A stretch of DNA of 64,000 bases from Fuerstiella marisgermanici (GCF_001983935.1 NZ_CP017641.1:1054001-1118000); one strand, 5' to 3'. Shown: positions 52,949 through 61,594, counted from the first letter of the stretch. Notes: generated by a model not told the origin, from the letters alone. Program-made: numbers and translations.

Positions 52949-53971
52949 CTATCGCGGCTTGCGATTTCGGTGCGGATCGTTGTCAGGACCGATAGGTGGT
53001 TCGCCGGGCGGCGGAAACATGTTGTCGAACAATGTTCCCGCGTCGGCGATATCGTCGTGAGTCTTGCGACCGTCTTCTTCCTTCGGATCCGTCAGATGCA
53101 GGTAGACCAGCGTCGTCTGCAGGTTCTTATGGCCAAGGAACTTCTGAATCCAGCGCAGCGACACGCCGGCCTCAAACAGATGCGTGGCGATGCTGTGCCG
53201 CAGCGTGTGGATCGAAACCTGCTTGGTGAAGCCGAGCTCGCTGACCACATCCTTGATGCAGCCTTGCACGGTCGACGGATCCATCGGCCGCGACGTCGTC
53301 GGGCCCTCTTTCTTCGTGCGTCCGATCTGCGGAAACAGCAGCGTTGGATTGCGATGCGTCTTCCAGTAACTGCGCAGCACATGCAGCGTCGAATGCGGCA
53401 ACGTCACGAAGCGATCCTTCGCGCCCTTGCCACGATGCACATGCACCAGCATGCGTTCGGCATCGATGTCGCCGATCTGCAGACTCAGCGCTTCGCTCAT
53501 CCGCAGGCCGAGCGTATAGGTGGCCCAGAAGTAGGCTCGATTGCGCGGCTGCCGCACGGCGGCGATCAGTCGGTGAACTTCGTCGATGGACAGCACATCC
53601 GGCAGCGTTTTCTGTTTCGGAATACGCAGCTTCGTGAGCACTTTCCAGTCACGCGGTTCGGTGTACTTGTAGAAGAATTTGAGCCCACTGTAAGCGACTC
53701 GCAGCGAACCCGGAGCGAACTCGCAGTCGTTGATCAGGTACAACAGATAGTCGGCGACCTGTTGTTCGGAAAGCTGATCCGGCGGCGTGTGGTAATGACC
53801 GGCCAGCTTGCGAACTTCGCGAAGGTAGCCATCATGAGTCCGTTGCGCCATACCCCGCAACTGCAGATCCTGCGACATCCGTTCGCGGAGCGACTTCGTG
53901 GGTTGGTTGTTACTGCGTTGTTCGTCCGAGTTGCTGTTGTTCCCGTTCTGTGAAGAATGATCGTGTGACAT
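52949..53971 (-). CDS. Element-encoded tyrosine recombinase, copy 2
   Basis: Identical protein to copy 1 (340 residues from the preferred start at 53971). The catalytic residues are intact. Confidence 0.92.
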   Translation of the reverse strand: MSHDHSSQNGNNSNSDEQRSNNQPTKSLRERMSQDLQLRGMAQRTHDGYLREVRKLAGHYHTPPDQLSEQQVADYLLYLINDCEFAPGSLRVAYSGLKFFYKYTEPRDWKVLTKLRIPKQKTLPDVLSIDEVHRLIAAVRQPRNRAYFWATYTLGLRMSEALSLQIGDIDAERMLVHVHRGKGAKDRFVTLPHSTLHVLRSYWKTHRNPTLLFPQIGRTKKEGPTTSRPMDPSTVQGCIKDVVSELGFTKQVSIHTLRHSIATHLFEAGVSLRWIQKFLGHKNLQTTLVYLHLTDPKEEDGRKTHDDIADAGTLFDNMFPPPGEPPIGPDNDPHRNRKPR

Positions 53972-54087
53972 GAAATGGTCTCCCTGAAAGTGAAAGAAAC
54001 AATCAGAAAGACATGGCACAAGATTTCACTACATTCGCAAATCAGACTCCATTAGAAAATACCCCGCCGCGCAGCGGCTCACTTGAA

Positions 54088-54172
54088 CAATACCATGCAC
54101 CGGAATTGTGCATCACCCCGAATTTACAAATCAAAGCCGTCCGGCACAATCCGGTGATGGTCGACGTTACTT
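54088..54172 (+). other. attC site 4, right part (interrupted by copy 2)
   Basis: Arms CACCGGAATTGTGC and GCACAATCCGGTG, one extra base in the 5' arm. R' GTTACTT at 54166. R'' (GCATAAC) is at 51432, across the element. Confidence 0.87.
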
Positions 54173-54196
54173 GCCAAAGATGAATGCCTTCTCCCG

Positions 54197-55063
54197 ATGA
54201 TTACCTTGACTTCTGGCAAAGTGCACGACGAGATTGACTTTGCCGCTATCCAGCGAACTTACGACGATGCTATGCCGGCAGAAGGCCTACGCGGCCAGAA
54301 TATTTCAGGTCCGTATGACTTGTATTCAGTCGAAACCCTCCGAGATCGGCACGGATTACGGCGTCCCCATGGGACGCCAACTGATGCGTTCGTATTTGCC
54401 GAAGGTGAGCCTTCAAAACGTCAAGTAACCAAGATCGGCGGGTTGCCCTACTGGCCTGCCGCAAAGCCTTGGCCGACGAATGCCGATGGAAGTCCGATGT
54501 GGTTCATGGCGCAAATAAACTTTTGTGACTCTTTGGACCTCGTCCCCGAACTTCCGGGGGATATATTGTTGATACTGACAGAGGATGAGGCAGGCTGGTG
54601 TTACGACGATTGCAAGTCGATGCATTTCATCTGGGAGAATGTCACGGACCAAGAGTTGATCTCCCAGCAAAAATTTCCTGAATTCGATTACGAGTACACA
54701 CACTTTGACGGCTACGGAGTGATTTACCGAACCGCAGACTACCCCGAAGCCTCCGCTGCTGCTGAAGAACTTGATGTACGCGACAATTATTGCATTGCGG
54801 TTCTGCCTGCCGTAAAGATTGGTGGCGTTCCAGATCATCTATACCGTGGTTGTGTCTCAGGCGGCGTCTACATTGCCCAACTCGCTTCGGTCAACGCAGT
54901 TCCTGAAATTCGCTATCCTTGGGCGAATCGTGAGACGCCATACGACGGAGGGTTCGGCGAAACTTCTGCCGGCAATTACTCGATGATGATCGGTGACATG
55001 GGCAGCCTGCATCTTTTCCTGAAGCCAGATGGGACCATTACCTGCAGCAGTGAGACGCACTGA
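54197..55063 (+). CDS. Cassette 5: DUF1963 (YwqG-like) protein
   Basis: A 288-residue soluble protein with the YwqG/DUF1963 pattern: QVTKIGGLPYWPAAKPWPTN, MWFMAQINFCDSLDLVPELPGDILLILTEDE, then GDMGSLHLFLKPDG at the C-terminus. The family is widespread but its biochemistry is unknown. It starts 30 bases into the cassette. Cassette ends pair over 10 bases (GTTACTTGCC). Confidence 0.88.
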   Translation: MITLTSGKVHDEIDFAAIQRTYDDAMPAEGLRGQNISGPYDLYSVETLRDRHGLRRPHGTPTDAFVFAEGEPSKRQVTKIGGLPYWPAAKPWPTNADGSPMWFMAQINFCDSLDLVPELPGDILLILTEDEAGWCYDDCKSMHFIWENVTDQELISQQKFPEFDYEYTHFDGYGVIYRTADYPEASAAAEELDVRDNYCIAVLPAVKIGGVPDHLYRGCVSGGVYIAQLASVNAVPEIRYPWANRETPYDGGFGETSAGNYSMMIGDMGSLHLFLKPDGTITCSSETH

Positions 55064-55074
55064 GCAGCGTGGGC

Positions 55075-55166
55075 AAGTAACAAAACGGTGCACGGGAATT
55101 GTGCATCACCCCGATTTTTTCAAATGTAAGCCGTCCGGCACAATCCCGTGACCGTGGTCGTTAGCA
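55075..55166 (+). other. attC site 5
   Basis: R'' AAGTAAC and R' GTTAGCA. Arms CACGGGAATTGTGC and GCACAATCCCGTG with one extra A in the 5' arm. Confidence 0.9.
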
Positions 55167-55467
55167 ACTCAACGTCACAGTTCTTCCTTTCATCGCATTG
55201 TTTCAAATGGTTGGTTGTGGCGCTTGGGTTTTCAGTCAGACCATTGTTGAAAACGTTTTCACTTTTTTCCTTTGATTCCGCCGCTTCGTGTCAGACGGAG
55301 TGATCTCACGTTTTCACTTTGCTCCCTTGACTACTGAGCTTCCTGTCAGACAATTAAGGTTCCCTGTTCTCACCGTGAGTTTGTTTTCAGAACGTCAACA
55401 CAGCCGCTTCTCGGCAGCCACACTTTAAAGCTCAGCCAGCCCTTCAGCTTCCCGGAAAGTTGCTAAC
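55161..55467 (+). other. Cassette 6: cassette without a gene, with internal repeats
   Basis: About 305 bases bounded by attC 5 and attC 6; the ends pair over 10 bases (GTTAGCAACT). No open frame of useful size on either strand. It holds two or three diverged copies of a unit of roughly 65 bases: GTCAGAC appears three times (near 55238, 55288 and 55345) and GTTTTCACTTT twice (near 55253 and 55310). It may encode a small RNA or carry regulatory DNA, or be a decayed gene. Confidence 0.7.
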
Positions 55468-55551
55468 AAAACGGTGCACCGGAACCGTGGGCCTCGCCAA
55501 TTTTCGATTTCACATCTTCACTCCACGGTCCGGTGACCGTGGTCGTTATGC
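55461..55551 (+). other. attC site 6
   Basis: R'' TGCTAAC, R' GTTATGC. Arms CACCGGAACCGTGG and CCACGGTCCGGTG, extra A in the 5' arm. Almost the same sequence as attC 7. Confidence 0.92.
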
Positions 55552-55569
55552 CCCCAAAGTTCAGCGCTC

Positions 55570-56097
55570 ATGAAGCGAACCACGATCCAAAAGATGCTTC
55601 GACCTACACTTCTCGCGACAACCGTGGTAGCCGTCGTTTTCTGGATGGTCATGTTCGTTTTCTGGGGCACAATATCTGAGGCATACGGGCCAATGGAACA
55701 GGATGAAAGCTGTTGCCTGATTTGCTACCGCGACCGGGTTGAAAAATGGGTTTGCGGAACGAAGGTTCGAAACGAAGTGACCTCCAACGAATATTCTGAC
55801 TGGATTGACTCGTTCACTTCCCCGGATCATGAACACGTGTGGGCGGGGTCTACGACATACCACCGCGCGCGCTGGTTCGGCGGAACCTCGATCGGGTGTG
55901 GCGGGGTCGCGACGATCCCGAGGATGTTTGAACAACGCAGTCTCCTTGGTGAAGCCAAGTCGCAACAACTTGTGCTCAAGTACCATGAACTTCTCAGGCA
56001 ACAATCGCCAAGAATCGACTTGAACGAACTGGCTCAATTCGTGGATATTGTCGTTCAAGATCCAGATAAACTGCTGAAACTTGAGACGGAAAACTGA
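55570..56097 (+). CDS. Cassette 7: membrane-anchored hypothetical protein
   Basis: 175 residues with one N-terminal hydrophobic helix (LLATTVVAVVFWMVMFVFW). The exposed domain contains CCLICYRDRVEKWVCGTKV (four Cys) and ends with a Leu/Gln-rich helix (LVLKYHELLRQQSPRIDLNELAQFV). No family recognised. It starts 24 bases into its cassette; ends pair over 9 bases (GTTATGCCC). Confidence 0.8.
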   Translation: MKRTTIQKMLRPTLLATTVVAVVFWMVMFVFWGTISEAYGPMEQDESCCLICYRDRVEKWVCGTKVRNEVTSNEYSDWIDSFTSPDHEHVWAGSTTYHRARWFGGTSIGCGGVATIPRMFEQRSLLGEAKSQQLVLKYHELLRQQSPRIDLNELAQFVDIVVQDPDKLLKLETEN

Positions 56098-56105
56098 ACA
56101 ACAGG

Positions 56106-56197
56106 GCATAACAAAACTGTGCACCGGAACCGTGGGCCTCGCCGATTTTTTGATTTCACATCTTCACCCCACGGTCCGGTGACCGTCGGCGTTATGT
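56106..56197 (+). other. attC site 7
   Basis: R'' GCATAAC, R' GTTATGT. Arms CACCGGAACCGTGG and CCACGGTCCGGTG, same as attC 6 apart from the loop. Confidence 0.92.
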
Positions 56198-56218
56198 GCG
56201 AAAGAAGGAGGCCACTCT

Positions 56219-56698
56219 GTGGTAGCCGCCAAGTCACCCAGTCGTGAGCGGATTCGCCGTGCAGTCGTAGTCGTCCTCGTCATCGCCGGATTTCGCATCT
56301 ATCCCGAGTTTGCACCGTGGGGCACCAATCCCATTACAATCCTCACTTCATGCTCGTGGGGGGCGTCATTCGATTCGACCGAGATTTCTAAATCCACATC
56401 CCCTCATTCCGGCGACGTGAAAACGTGGTCGCTCATTCACCAGACGCGTTCTCCACGCGGCCTCGACATTGTGTCGAACGCTGAGGACCTACAGCACCCT
56501 GATTCGAGTATCAACTACTGGACTTGGATTATCAGTGACAATCTCGTGTTGGGTCCACGCGTCGTCTCGCAGGGCTACATGTCCGGTGATAGAATCAAGG
56601 ATCGAAAACCACCTGAAACCTCGCACGACAACCACAATAGAACTATATTTCAATTCGAAAAGGGATCCTTGCCGCTGGACTATGCCAGCCACACATAA
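56219..56698 (+). CDS. Cassette 8: hypothetical protein
   Basis: 159 residues from a GTG start preceded by AAGGAGG at good spacing. A basic N-terminus (RRAVVVVLVIAG) with a short hydrophobic segment suggests a membrane anchor or signal. The remainder is polar, with the cassette stop in the R'' box. No family recognised. Cassette ends pair over 8 bases (GTTATGTG). Confidence 0.78.
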   Translation: MVAAKSPSRERIRRAVVVVLVIAGFRIYPEFAPWGTNPITILTSCSWGASFDSTEISKSTSPHSGDVKTWSLIHQTRSPRGLDIVSNAEDLQHPDSSINYWTWIISDNLVLGPRVVSQGYMSGDRIKDRKPPETSHDNHNRTIFQFEKGSLPLDYASHT

Positions 56699-56781
56699 CA
56701 ACACCATGCAGCCGAGTTGTGGTCGGCCCGCAATCACATGGATCATCAACCGCCACAACCGGCTGATGGTCGGCGTTAGCT
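56693..56781 (+). other. attC site 8
   Basis: R'' ACATAAC, R' GTTAGCT. Arms CAGCCGAGTTGTGG and CCACAACCGGCTG, extra base in the 5' arm. Confidence 0.88.
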
Positions 56782-56833
56782 GGCAAAGCATCAGCTTGCC
56801 ACTATTCCCGCGGTTTTGGCTACGGATCGAAGC

Positions 56834-57109
56834 GTGAATTGGAGAAATAGACAATCAGAACTGAATCGCATCAATTGGCACTTGAGCCGTCTATTCGGCA
56901 TGGTTATCGGAGCGATTCAGGGGGCCCTCCTGGGGCTCTTAATTAGTCTGGCCGTTGACAACTTCCGCATCTTCTTTCCTTGCGACATTATCGCATTCAG
57001 CGCGCTGCTCTGTGCAGTGATCGGTTACATTTTTGGAGAACGCGTCGTGGAGTATCTCACGGATCTCATACGCAAAGTTCTGGACTACCTTCCGCACGGC
57101 CCCAGTTAG
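56834..57109 (+). CDS. Cassette 9: small two-helix membrane protein
   Basis: About 91 residues from GTG 56834; TTG 56816 is an alternative start. There are two hydrophobic helices (GMVIGAIQGALLGLLISLAV and IIAFSALLCAVIGYIFG) and a charged C-terminus. The glycine-rich helices recall small pore or holin-like proteins, but no family is recognised. The cassette continues for about 200 bases after the stop with no further gene. Cassette ends pair over 11 bases (GTTAGCTGGCA). Confidence 0.65.
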   Translation: MNWRNRQSELNRINWHLSRLFGMVIGAIQGALLGLLISLAVDNFRIFFPCDIIAFSALLCAVIGYIFGERVVEYLTDLIRKVLDYLPHGPS

Positions 57110-57314
57110 GTTCCCAATTGTCTTGGCACATCTTCTGGTAACATCTGCCCGGTATTCATTGCTGGCAATACACAAACTTTCCATCCATTCACAAAACGCC
57201 CACGCAAGGCCAATCTGAAACACCAGCGCTTTGACGTACAATCTCACCCGCTCACAAACGTGAACTTTGCTCATTTCGCCGCGCGTCAATCTGGCAGTCA
57301 CCCGCACACCTGCC

Positions 57315-57424
57315 AGCTAACCAAACGGTGAAGCCGAGTTGTGGTCCATGGCGTTTTGCTCATTGCGAGGCTCGTTCATTTTTCCAGTCTACCGCCACAA
57401 CACGGCTTACCTTTTTCGTTATTT
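57315..57424 (+). other. attC site 9
   Basis: R'' AGCTAAC, R' GTTATTT at 57418. Arms AAGCCGAGTTGTGG and CCACAACACGGCTT (one mismatch, no clear extra base). A second L'-R'-like stretch (CCACACATCGGCTGATGTCCGGCGACC in parts, 57450-57475) follows and may be the remnant of another attC. Confidence 0.7.
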
Positions 57425-57809
57425 TGCATCAGTGGCGGTGTTCGGTTGCCACACATCGGCTGATGTCCGGCGACCATGGCAGGCACGCCACGCCGAATGC
57501 GTCGCACACGAAACCTCGCTTCGCAATCGTCCCGTTGATCGTCAGTTCCTGCTGCTTGCCATCCGTGCCCAGATCAAATCAATTCGTGGGCGACCTTCAA
57601 GTTTCTGCGGTCGACGCTTCATCCATCCATTGAATCAGGTTCACCTGCGACCGACGGAAGGATTGCTCCGGGCAACCCCTTTCGTGTGATTCGGATTGCC
57701 AGGGCTCCCAGGCAGACAATCCAGGGCTTTCGTTTTGGCGAATTGTCCGTAGACTGAATGTTGTTGATGCTCGCGGCGTGATCGTTGATCGAACAGCGGG
57801 CAAAATAAC
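57419..57809 (+). other. Cassette 10: no supported gene
   Basis: About 390 bases bounded by attC 9 and attC 10; ends pair over 10 bases (GTTATTTTGC). The open frames seen start inside the attC sites and have no ribosome binding site, so I do not call a gene. Confidence 0.6.
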
Positions 57810-57891
57810 AACTCGTTGCACCGGAGCAGCGGCGTCGTGGACTCTGAATCCCGCGTCGCTCATCGCTGCCCGGTGAACTCAGACGTTATTC
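57803..57891 (+). other. attC site 10
   Basis: R'' AAATAAC, R' GTTATTC. Arms near CACCGGAGCAGCGGCG and CGCTGCCCGGTG. Confidence 0.82.
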
Positions 57892-58292
57892 GGCGTGAGC
57901 AACCCTGCCACGGACACTCGCGAAGGTCGCGCGCTCAGGCGGTTGACTCAAAACTCAGTAACCTCGACTTCCAGCCGCGTTATGCTCTGCGCACTGCCTT
58001 TGCCCTGGATCGTTGCTGCGAATTGCCATATCCAATCATGCAGGGTGCGGGCGTAAAGCATTGCCCCGGTCGTGACTGAAAGCTGGCACGCGATTACGAC
58101 TTACGGAAACCACGTTCGCTCGAACACAGAAAACGGCAGCGCAGAAACTCAAACAGCCAGCGTCATCGCGGATGCCTTTTCCTCACCGCAAAAGACCCAG
58201 GCTTCCAGACCCGCAAAGGCACCAGTACGATTCAGTCAAGGCGAACGCACATGATGGGCGTGAGCTTGCGAACAAACCAAACGCCCAATAAC
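57886..58292 (+). other. Cassette 11: no supported gene
   Basis: About 400 bases with no convincing gene on either strand. Its ends pair over only 6 bases (GTTATT), weaker than the others. A lone core-like GTTATGC at 57979 has no matching R'', so two fused or eroded cassettes are possible. Confidence 0.5.
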
Positions 58293-58374
58293 AAATGGAT
58301 GCACCCGAGTTGCCGACTCGCGGGTTTCGAAGTCAACATCGCTCGCGGCAACCGGGTGATCATGAACGTTATGC
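58286..58374 (+). other. attC site 11
   Basis: R'' CAATAAC, R' GTTATGC. Arms CACCCGAGTTGCCG and CGGCAACCGGGTG, extra base in the 5' arm. Confidence 0.88.
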
Positions 58375-58386
58375 GTACAAGACACC

Positions 58387-58944
58387 GTGAATGAGCTACT
58401 CACACAACTCGCCGAACGAATCCGCTGTTCGCCAGCAATTGAATGCGACAATGGGTACATGGATGACTCCGGTGAAATATTTCCGCCACGGCCACCACAT
58501 CCACCCATATCCGAATCAGACGTTGCCCACGTGGAAAACCAACTTGGGTTTCCACTGCCAGAGTTAGTGCGGCAAATTGCCCTAACGGTTGCCGACGGTG
58601 GATTCGGCCCCAATTACGGAGTAAACCGATTAAAGCATCCCGCTAATGTGCCATTCGAGCCACACTGGGAGTACCCCATGTCTGTAGAATCGTGGCACCA
58701 CCTGTACCAACAACCCAACCCAGATGAACCGGATTGGCTGTCCGCCTACCCACGACGGTTCATTAGGTACTGCGAGGTTGGCTGCAATATTTCACTGCTG
58801 GTTGATTGCACGGACGACTCCGCAATGATGTTTATCGACGATCCCAACGTCTCAGACTCAGTCAAGCCACTAAATCAAAGCCTTGATCGTTGGCTCAACG
58901 ACTGGATATCAAAGCAACCATGGCCGCGTGATACGTACGCATAA
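58387..58944 (+). CDS. Cassette 12: SUKH (SMI1/KNR4) domain protein
   Basis: 185 residues from GTG 58387. The SMI1/KNR4 pattern is seen at residues about 40-80: ISESDVAHVENQLGFPLPELVRQIALTVADGGFGPNYGV, with a later WYP/D-rich region (RFIRYCEVGCNISLLVDC) and a C-terminal WLNDWISKQPW. SUKH domains are common immunity proteins against secreted nuclease and deaminase toxins. No toxin is beside it, so it could be an orphan immunity gene. Cassette ends pair over 11 bases (GTTATGCGTAC). Confidence 0.85.
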   Translation: MNELLTQLAERIRCSPAIECDNGYMDDSGEIFPPRPPHPPISESDVAHVENQLGFPLPELVRQIALTVADGGFGPNYGVNRLKHPANVPFEPHWEYPMSVESWHHLYQQPNPDEPDWLSAYPRRFIRYCEVGCNISLLVDCTDDSAMMFIDDPNVSDSVKPLNQSLDRWLNDWISKQPWPRDTYA

Positions 58945-59237
58945 CTAATGAGCGTTTGACTTCGCGGCGATGGTAGTTGGCGGGTTGGTCGCGGGGTTGA
59001 TGTTGTTGTTTGAGTTGGTGGCGATGCAGGTTGGTCGAGCCGAAGCTCAAACGCTTTGTTCAAGGAGCCCGGCTGGGTGCGAAAGGCTGAGTTTTTCTGC
59101 TTCGTTTCGTGCAGAATTTACTCACCGCGCAGCGTTAAGAGACTCGGTTGCTCCACGGTTATGTGATCGATTGGCTCAGGCGTACTGCCGATTCGTCAAG
59201 CTTCGAAGACTCGGCTTCGTTCGGTGTGACAACGTCA

Positions 59238-60455
59238 TCATCCGGAATCGAGATACGGCAGCGGGTGTTCGTACAGGACTCGGCCGACGTGATCGGTGAT
59301 CATCACCAGATGCAGGTCACCGCCGCATTCACGACACACCATCGGCCGCTTCGGTGGTTCTTCCGCAACGGCTCGCTTCGCCAGGATGTAACACATGCCC
59401 AGGTAGAAACACGCCAGCATCCGCACATAGTCGATACTCAGCGAACTGTGTGAGTGCAAAAAACCGTAGTAGCGGATTCTGTGAAAGTTCGGCGGCAACA
59501 CGTGCTGCAAAAAGCCTCTCACAAACTCCTGCCCCGAAACTTTGCGACGCTTCGAAAACTTCTTCCCCGACGGCGTGTAGCGATAGGTCACGTGAGTCTC
59601 ATTCATCGACTCGATGCGGTTGTTACTGATCGCCACACGGTAAACGTACGGAGCCAGATACTTCAGCACGCCGCGTCCGTCGCCCACCGCTTCGACATCC
59701 ATCACCCACGGCCGAGTCCACGCACGCGGATCAGCGGCCAGAAATTCGTCCTCAATCCCCGCCGCTCGAACCGCATCGCGAAACTTCGCGGGGAAGACTG
59801 TGGACGCGGCCTTCTCCGGCAGCAGAAAATTCGGCGGACACTGCTGCCAGCCGGGCGGTCCCGGCGGACCATGGCGTGGCGAGCCGCTTGACCTGGTGCG
59901 TTTCATGCGCCGAGGCGTGGCCGTTGGCTCCTGCGAACCATCTTCCGAAACACCACCGCCGGGCACCACGAAATGCACGTGCGGATTGTAGACCGTGAAG
60001 TCTCGCCCCCACGTGTGCAGAACTCCGAAGAAGCCCATCCGCTTCGTGCCAACGAACCGCTTTCCAGACGCCAGTTCGTGAATCGTCTGACTGCCACAGT
60101 CGAACAACGCTCGATAGCACACGTCCTGGTGAGCGCGCACGACCTTCCGCAGCGCTTCGGGCACTGTGAAGGTGACCATAAAGTAGGGCACCGGCAGCAA
60201 TTCGGACAGACGATCGGCGAGCCACTTCTGCGTCTTGTCAGACTGGCAGTTCGGGCAGTGTCGGTTGTTGCAACTGCGTCCCACCCAGTGAGTTCGCTGG
60301 CAGTCGCCGCAGTCGTATCGCAGATGGCCCAGTTCTCCGGTGCGACACTTTGATATGAAACTCAGCACGCGCTTGTGCTGCAACGGCATGCGTTCGCCGA
60401 ACTGTTTCAGATAGTCGTCCCCGTGCTGCCGCAATACGTCGGCAACGGTCGGCAT
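59238..60455 (-). CDS. IS91-family HUH transposase, copy 3
   Basis: Protein identical to copy 1, with all motifs intact. The changed DNA of this copy lies downstream of the stop. Confidence 0.93.
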   Translation of the reverse strand: MPTVADVLRQHGDDYLKQFGERMPLQHKRVLSFISKCRTGELGHLRYDCGDCQRTHWVGRSCNNRHCPNCQSDKTQKWLADRLSELLPVPYFMVTFTVPEALRKVVRAHQDVCYRALFDCGSQTIHELASGKRFVGTKRMGFFGVLHTWGRDFTVYNPHVHFVVPGGGVSEDGSQEPTATPRRMKRTRSSGSPRHGPPGPPGWQQCPPNFLLPEKAASTVFPAKFRDAVRAAGIEDEFLAADPRAWTRPWVMDVEAVGDGRGVLKYLAPYVYRVAISNNRIESMNETHVTYRYTPSGKKFSKRRKVSGQEFVRGFLQHVLPPNFHRIRYYGFLHSHSSLSIDYVRMLACFYLGMCYILAKRAVAEEPPKRPMVCRECGGDLHLVMITDHVGRVLYEHPLPYLDSG

Positions 60456-61478
60456 CTATCGCGGCTTGCGATTTCGGTGCGGATCGTTGTCAGGACCGAT
60501 AGGTGGTTCGCCGGGCGGCGGAAACATGTTGTCGAACAATGTTCCCGCGTCGGCGATATCGTCGTGAGTCTTGCGACCGTCTTCTTCCTTCGGATCCGTC
60601 AGATGCAGGTAGACCAGCGTCGTCTGCAGGTTCTTATGGCCAAGGAACTTCTGAATCCAGCGCAGCGACACGCCGGCCTCAAACAGATGCGTGGCGATGC
60701 TGTGCCGCAGCGTGTGGATCGAAACCTGCTTGGTGAAGCCGAGCTCGCTGACCACATCCTTGATGCAGCCTTGCACGGTCGACGGATCCATCGGCCGCGA
60801 CGTCGTCGGGCCCTCTTTCTTCGTGCGTCCGATCTGCGGAAACAGCAGCGTTGGATTGCGATGCGTCTTCCAGTAACTGCGCAGCACATGCAGCGTCGAA
60901 TGCGGCAACGTCACGAAGCGATCCTTCGCGCCCTTGCCACGATGCACATGCACCAGCATGCGTTCGGCATCGATGTCGCCGATCTGCAGACTCAGCGCTT
61001 CGCTCATCCGCAGGCCGAGCGTATAGGTGGCCCAGAAGTAGGCTCGATTGCGCGGCTGCCGCACGGCGGCGATCAGTCGGTGAACTTCGTCGATGGACAG
61101 CACATCCGGCAGCGTTTTCTGTTTCGGAATACGCAGCTTCGTGAGCACTTTCCAGTCACGCGGTTCGGTGTACTTGTAGAAGAATTTGAGCCCACTGTAA
61201 GCGACTCGCAGCGAACCCGGAGCGAACTCGCAGTCGTTGATCAGGTACAACAGATAGTCGGCGACCTGTTGTTCGGAAAGCTGATCCGGCGGCGTGTGGT
61301 AATGACCGGCCAGCTTGCGAACTTCGCGAAGGTAGCCATCATGAGTCCGTTGCGCCATACCCCGCAACTGCAGATCCTGCGACATCCGTTCGCGGAGCGA
61401 CTTCGTGGGTTGGTTGTTACTGCGTTGTTCGTCCGAGTTGCTGTTGTTCCCGTTCTGTGAAGAATGATCGTGTGACAT
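60456..61478 (-). CDS. Element-encoded tyrosine recombinase, copy 3
   Basis: Identical protein to copy 1, preferred start 61478. The catalytic residues are intact. Confidence 0.92.
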   Translation of the reverse strand: MSHDHSSQNGNNSNSDEQRSNNQPTKSLRERMSQDLQLRGMAQRTHDGYLREVRKLAGHYHTPPDQLSEQQVADYLLYLINDCEFAPGSLRVAYSGLKFFYKYTEPRDWKVLTKLRIPKQKTLPDVLSIDEVHRLIAAVRQPRNRAYFWATYTLGLRMSEALSLQIGDIDAERMLVHVHRGKGAKDRFVTLPHSTLHVLRSYWKTHRNPTLLFPQIGRTKKEGPTTSRPMDPSTVQGCIKDVVSELGFTKQVSIHTLRHSIATHLFEAGVSLRWIQKFLGHKNLQTTLVYLHLTDPKEEDGRKTHDDIADAGTLFDNMFPPPGEPPIGPDNDPHRNRKPR

Positions 61479-61594
61479 GAAATGGTCTCCCTGAAAGTGA
61501 AAGAAACAATCAGAAAGACATGGCACAAGATTTCACTACATTCGCAAATCAGACTCCATTAGAAAATACCCCGCCGCGCAGCGGCTCACTTGAA

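Larger units (their letters stand above)
51438..54087 (-). mobile_element. IS91-type element, copy 2, inserted in an attC R'' box
   Basis: 2,650 bp. Flanks are GATGCATAAC on the left and AATACCATGCACC on the right; joined, they make one normal attC (54089-54172 with R'' at 51432). It encodes the same two proteins as copy 1 and keeps the small stem CCTGTCG/CGACAGG after the transposase stop. Confidence 0.9.
58945..61594 (-). mobile_element. IS91-type element, copy 3, inserted in an attC R'' box
   Basis: 2,650 bp. Flanks are ACGCATAAC on the left and AATCCGTTGCACAC on the right. Encodes the same proteins as copies 1 and 2. By eye, it differs from them only between about 59162 and 59206, where roughly six substitutions remove the CCTGTCG/CGACAGG stem. 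Confidence 0.9.

Noticed and set aside
57339-57689. Plus-strand frame of 116 codons
   Set aside because: Starts inside attC 9, has no ribosome binding site and looks like chance coding.
46547-58374. CRISPR-like array of spaced repeats
   Set aside because: The repeats are 89-110 bp imperfect palindromes with different sequences and gene-sized spacing; they are attC sites.
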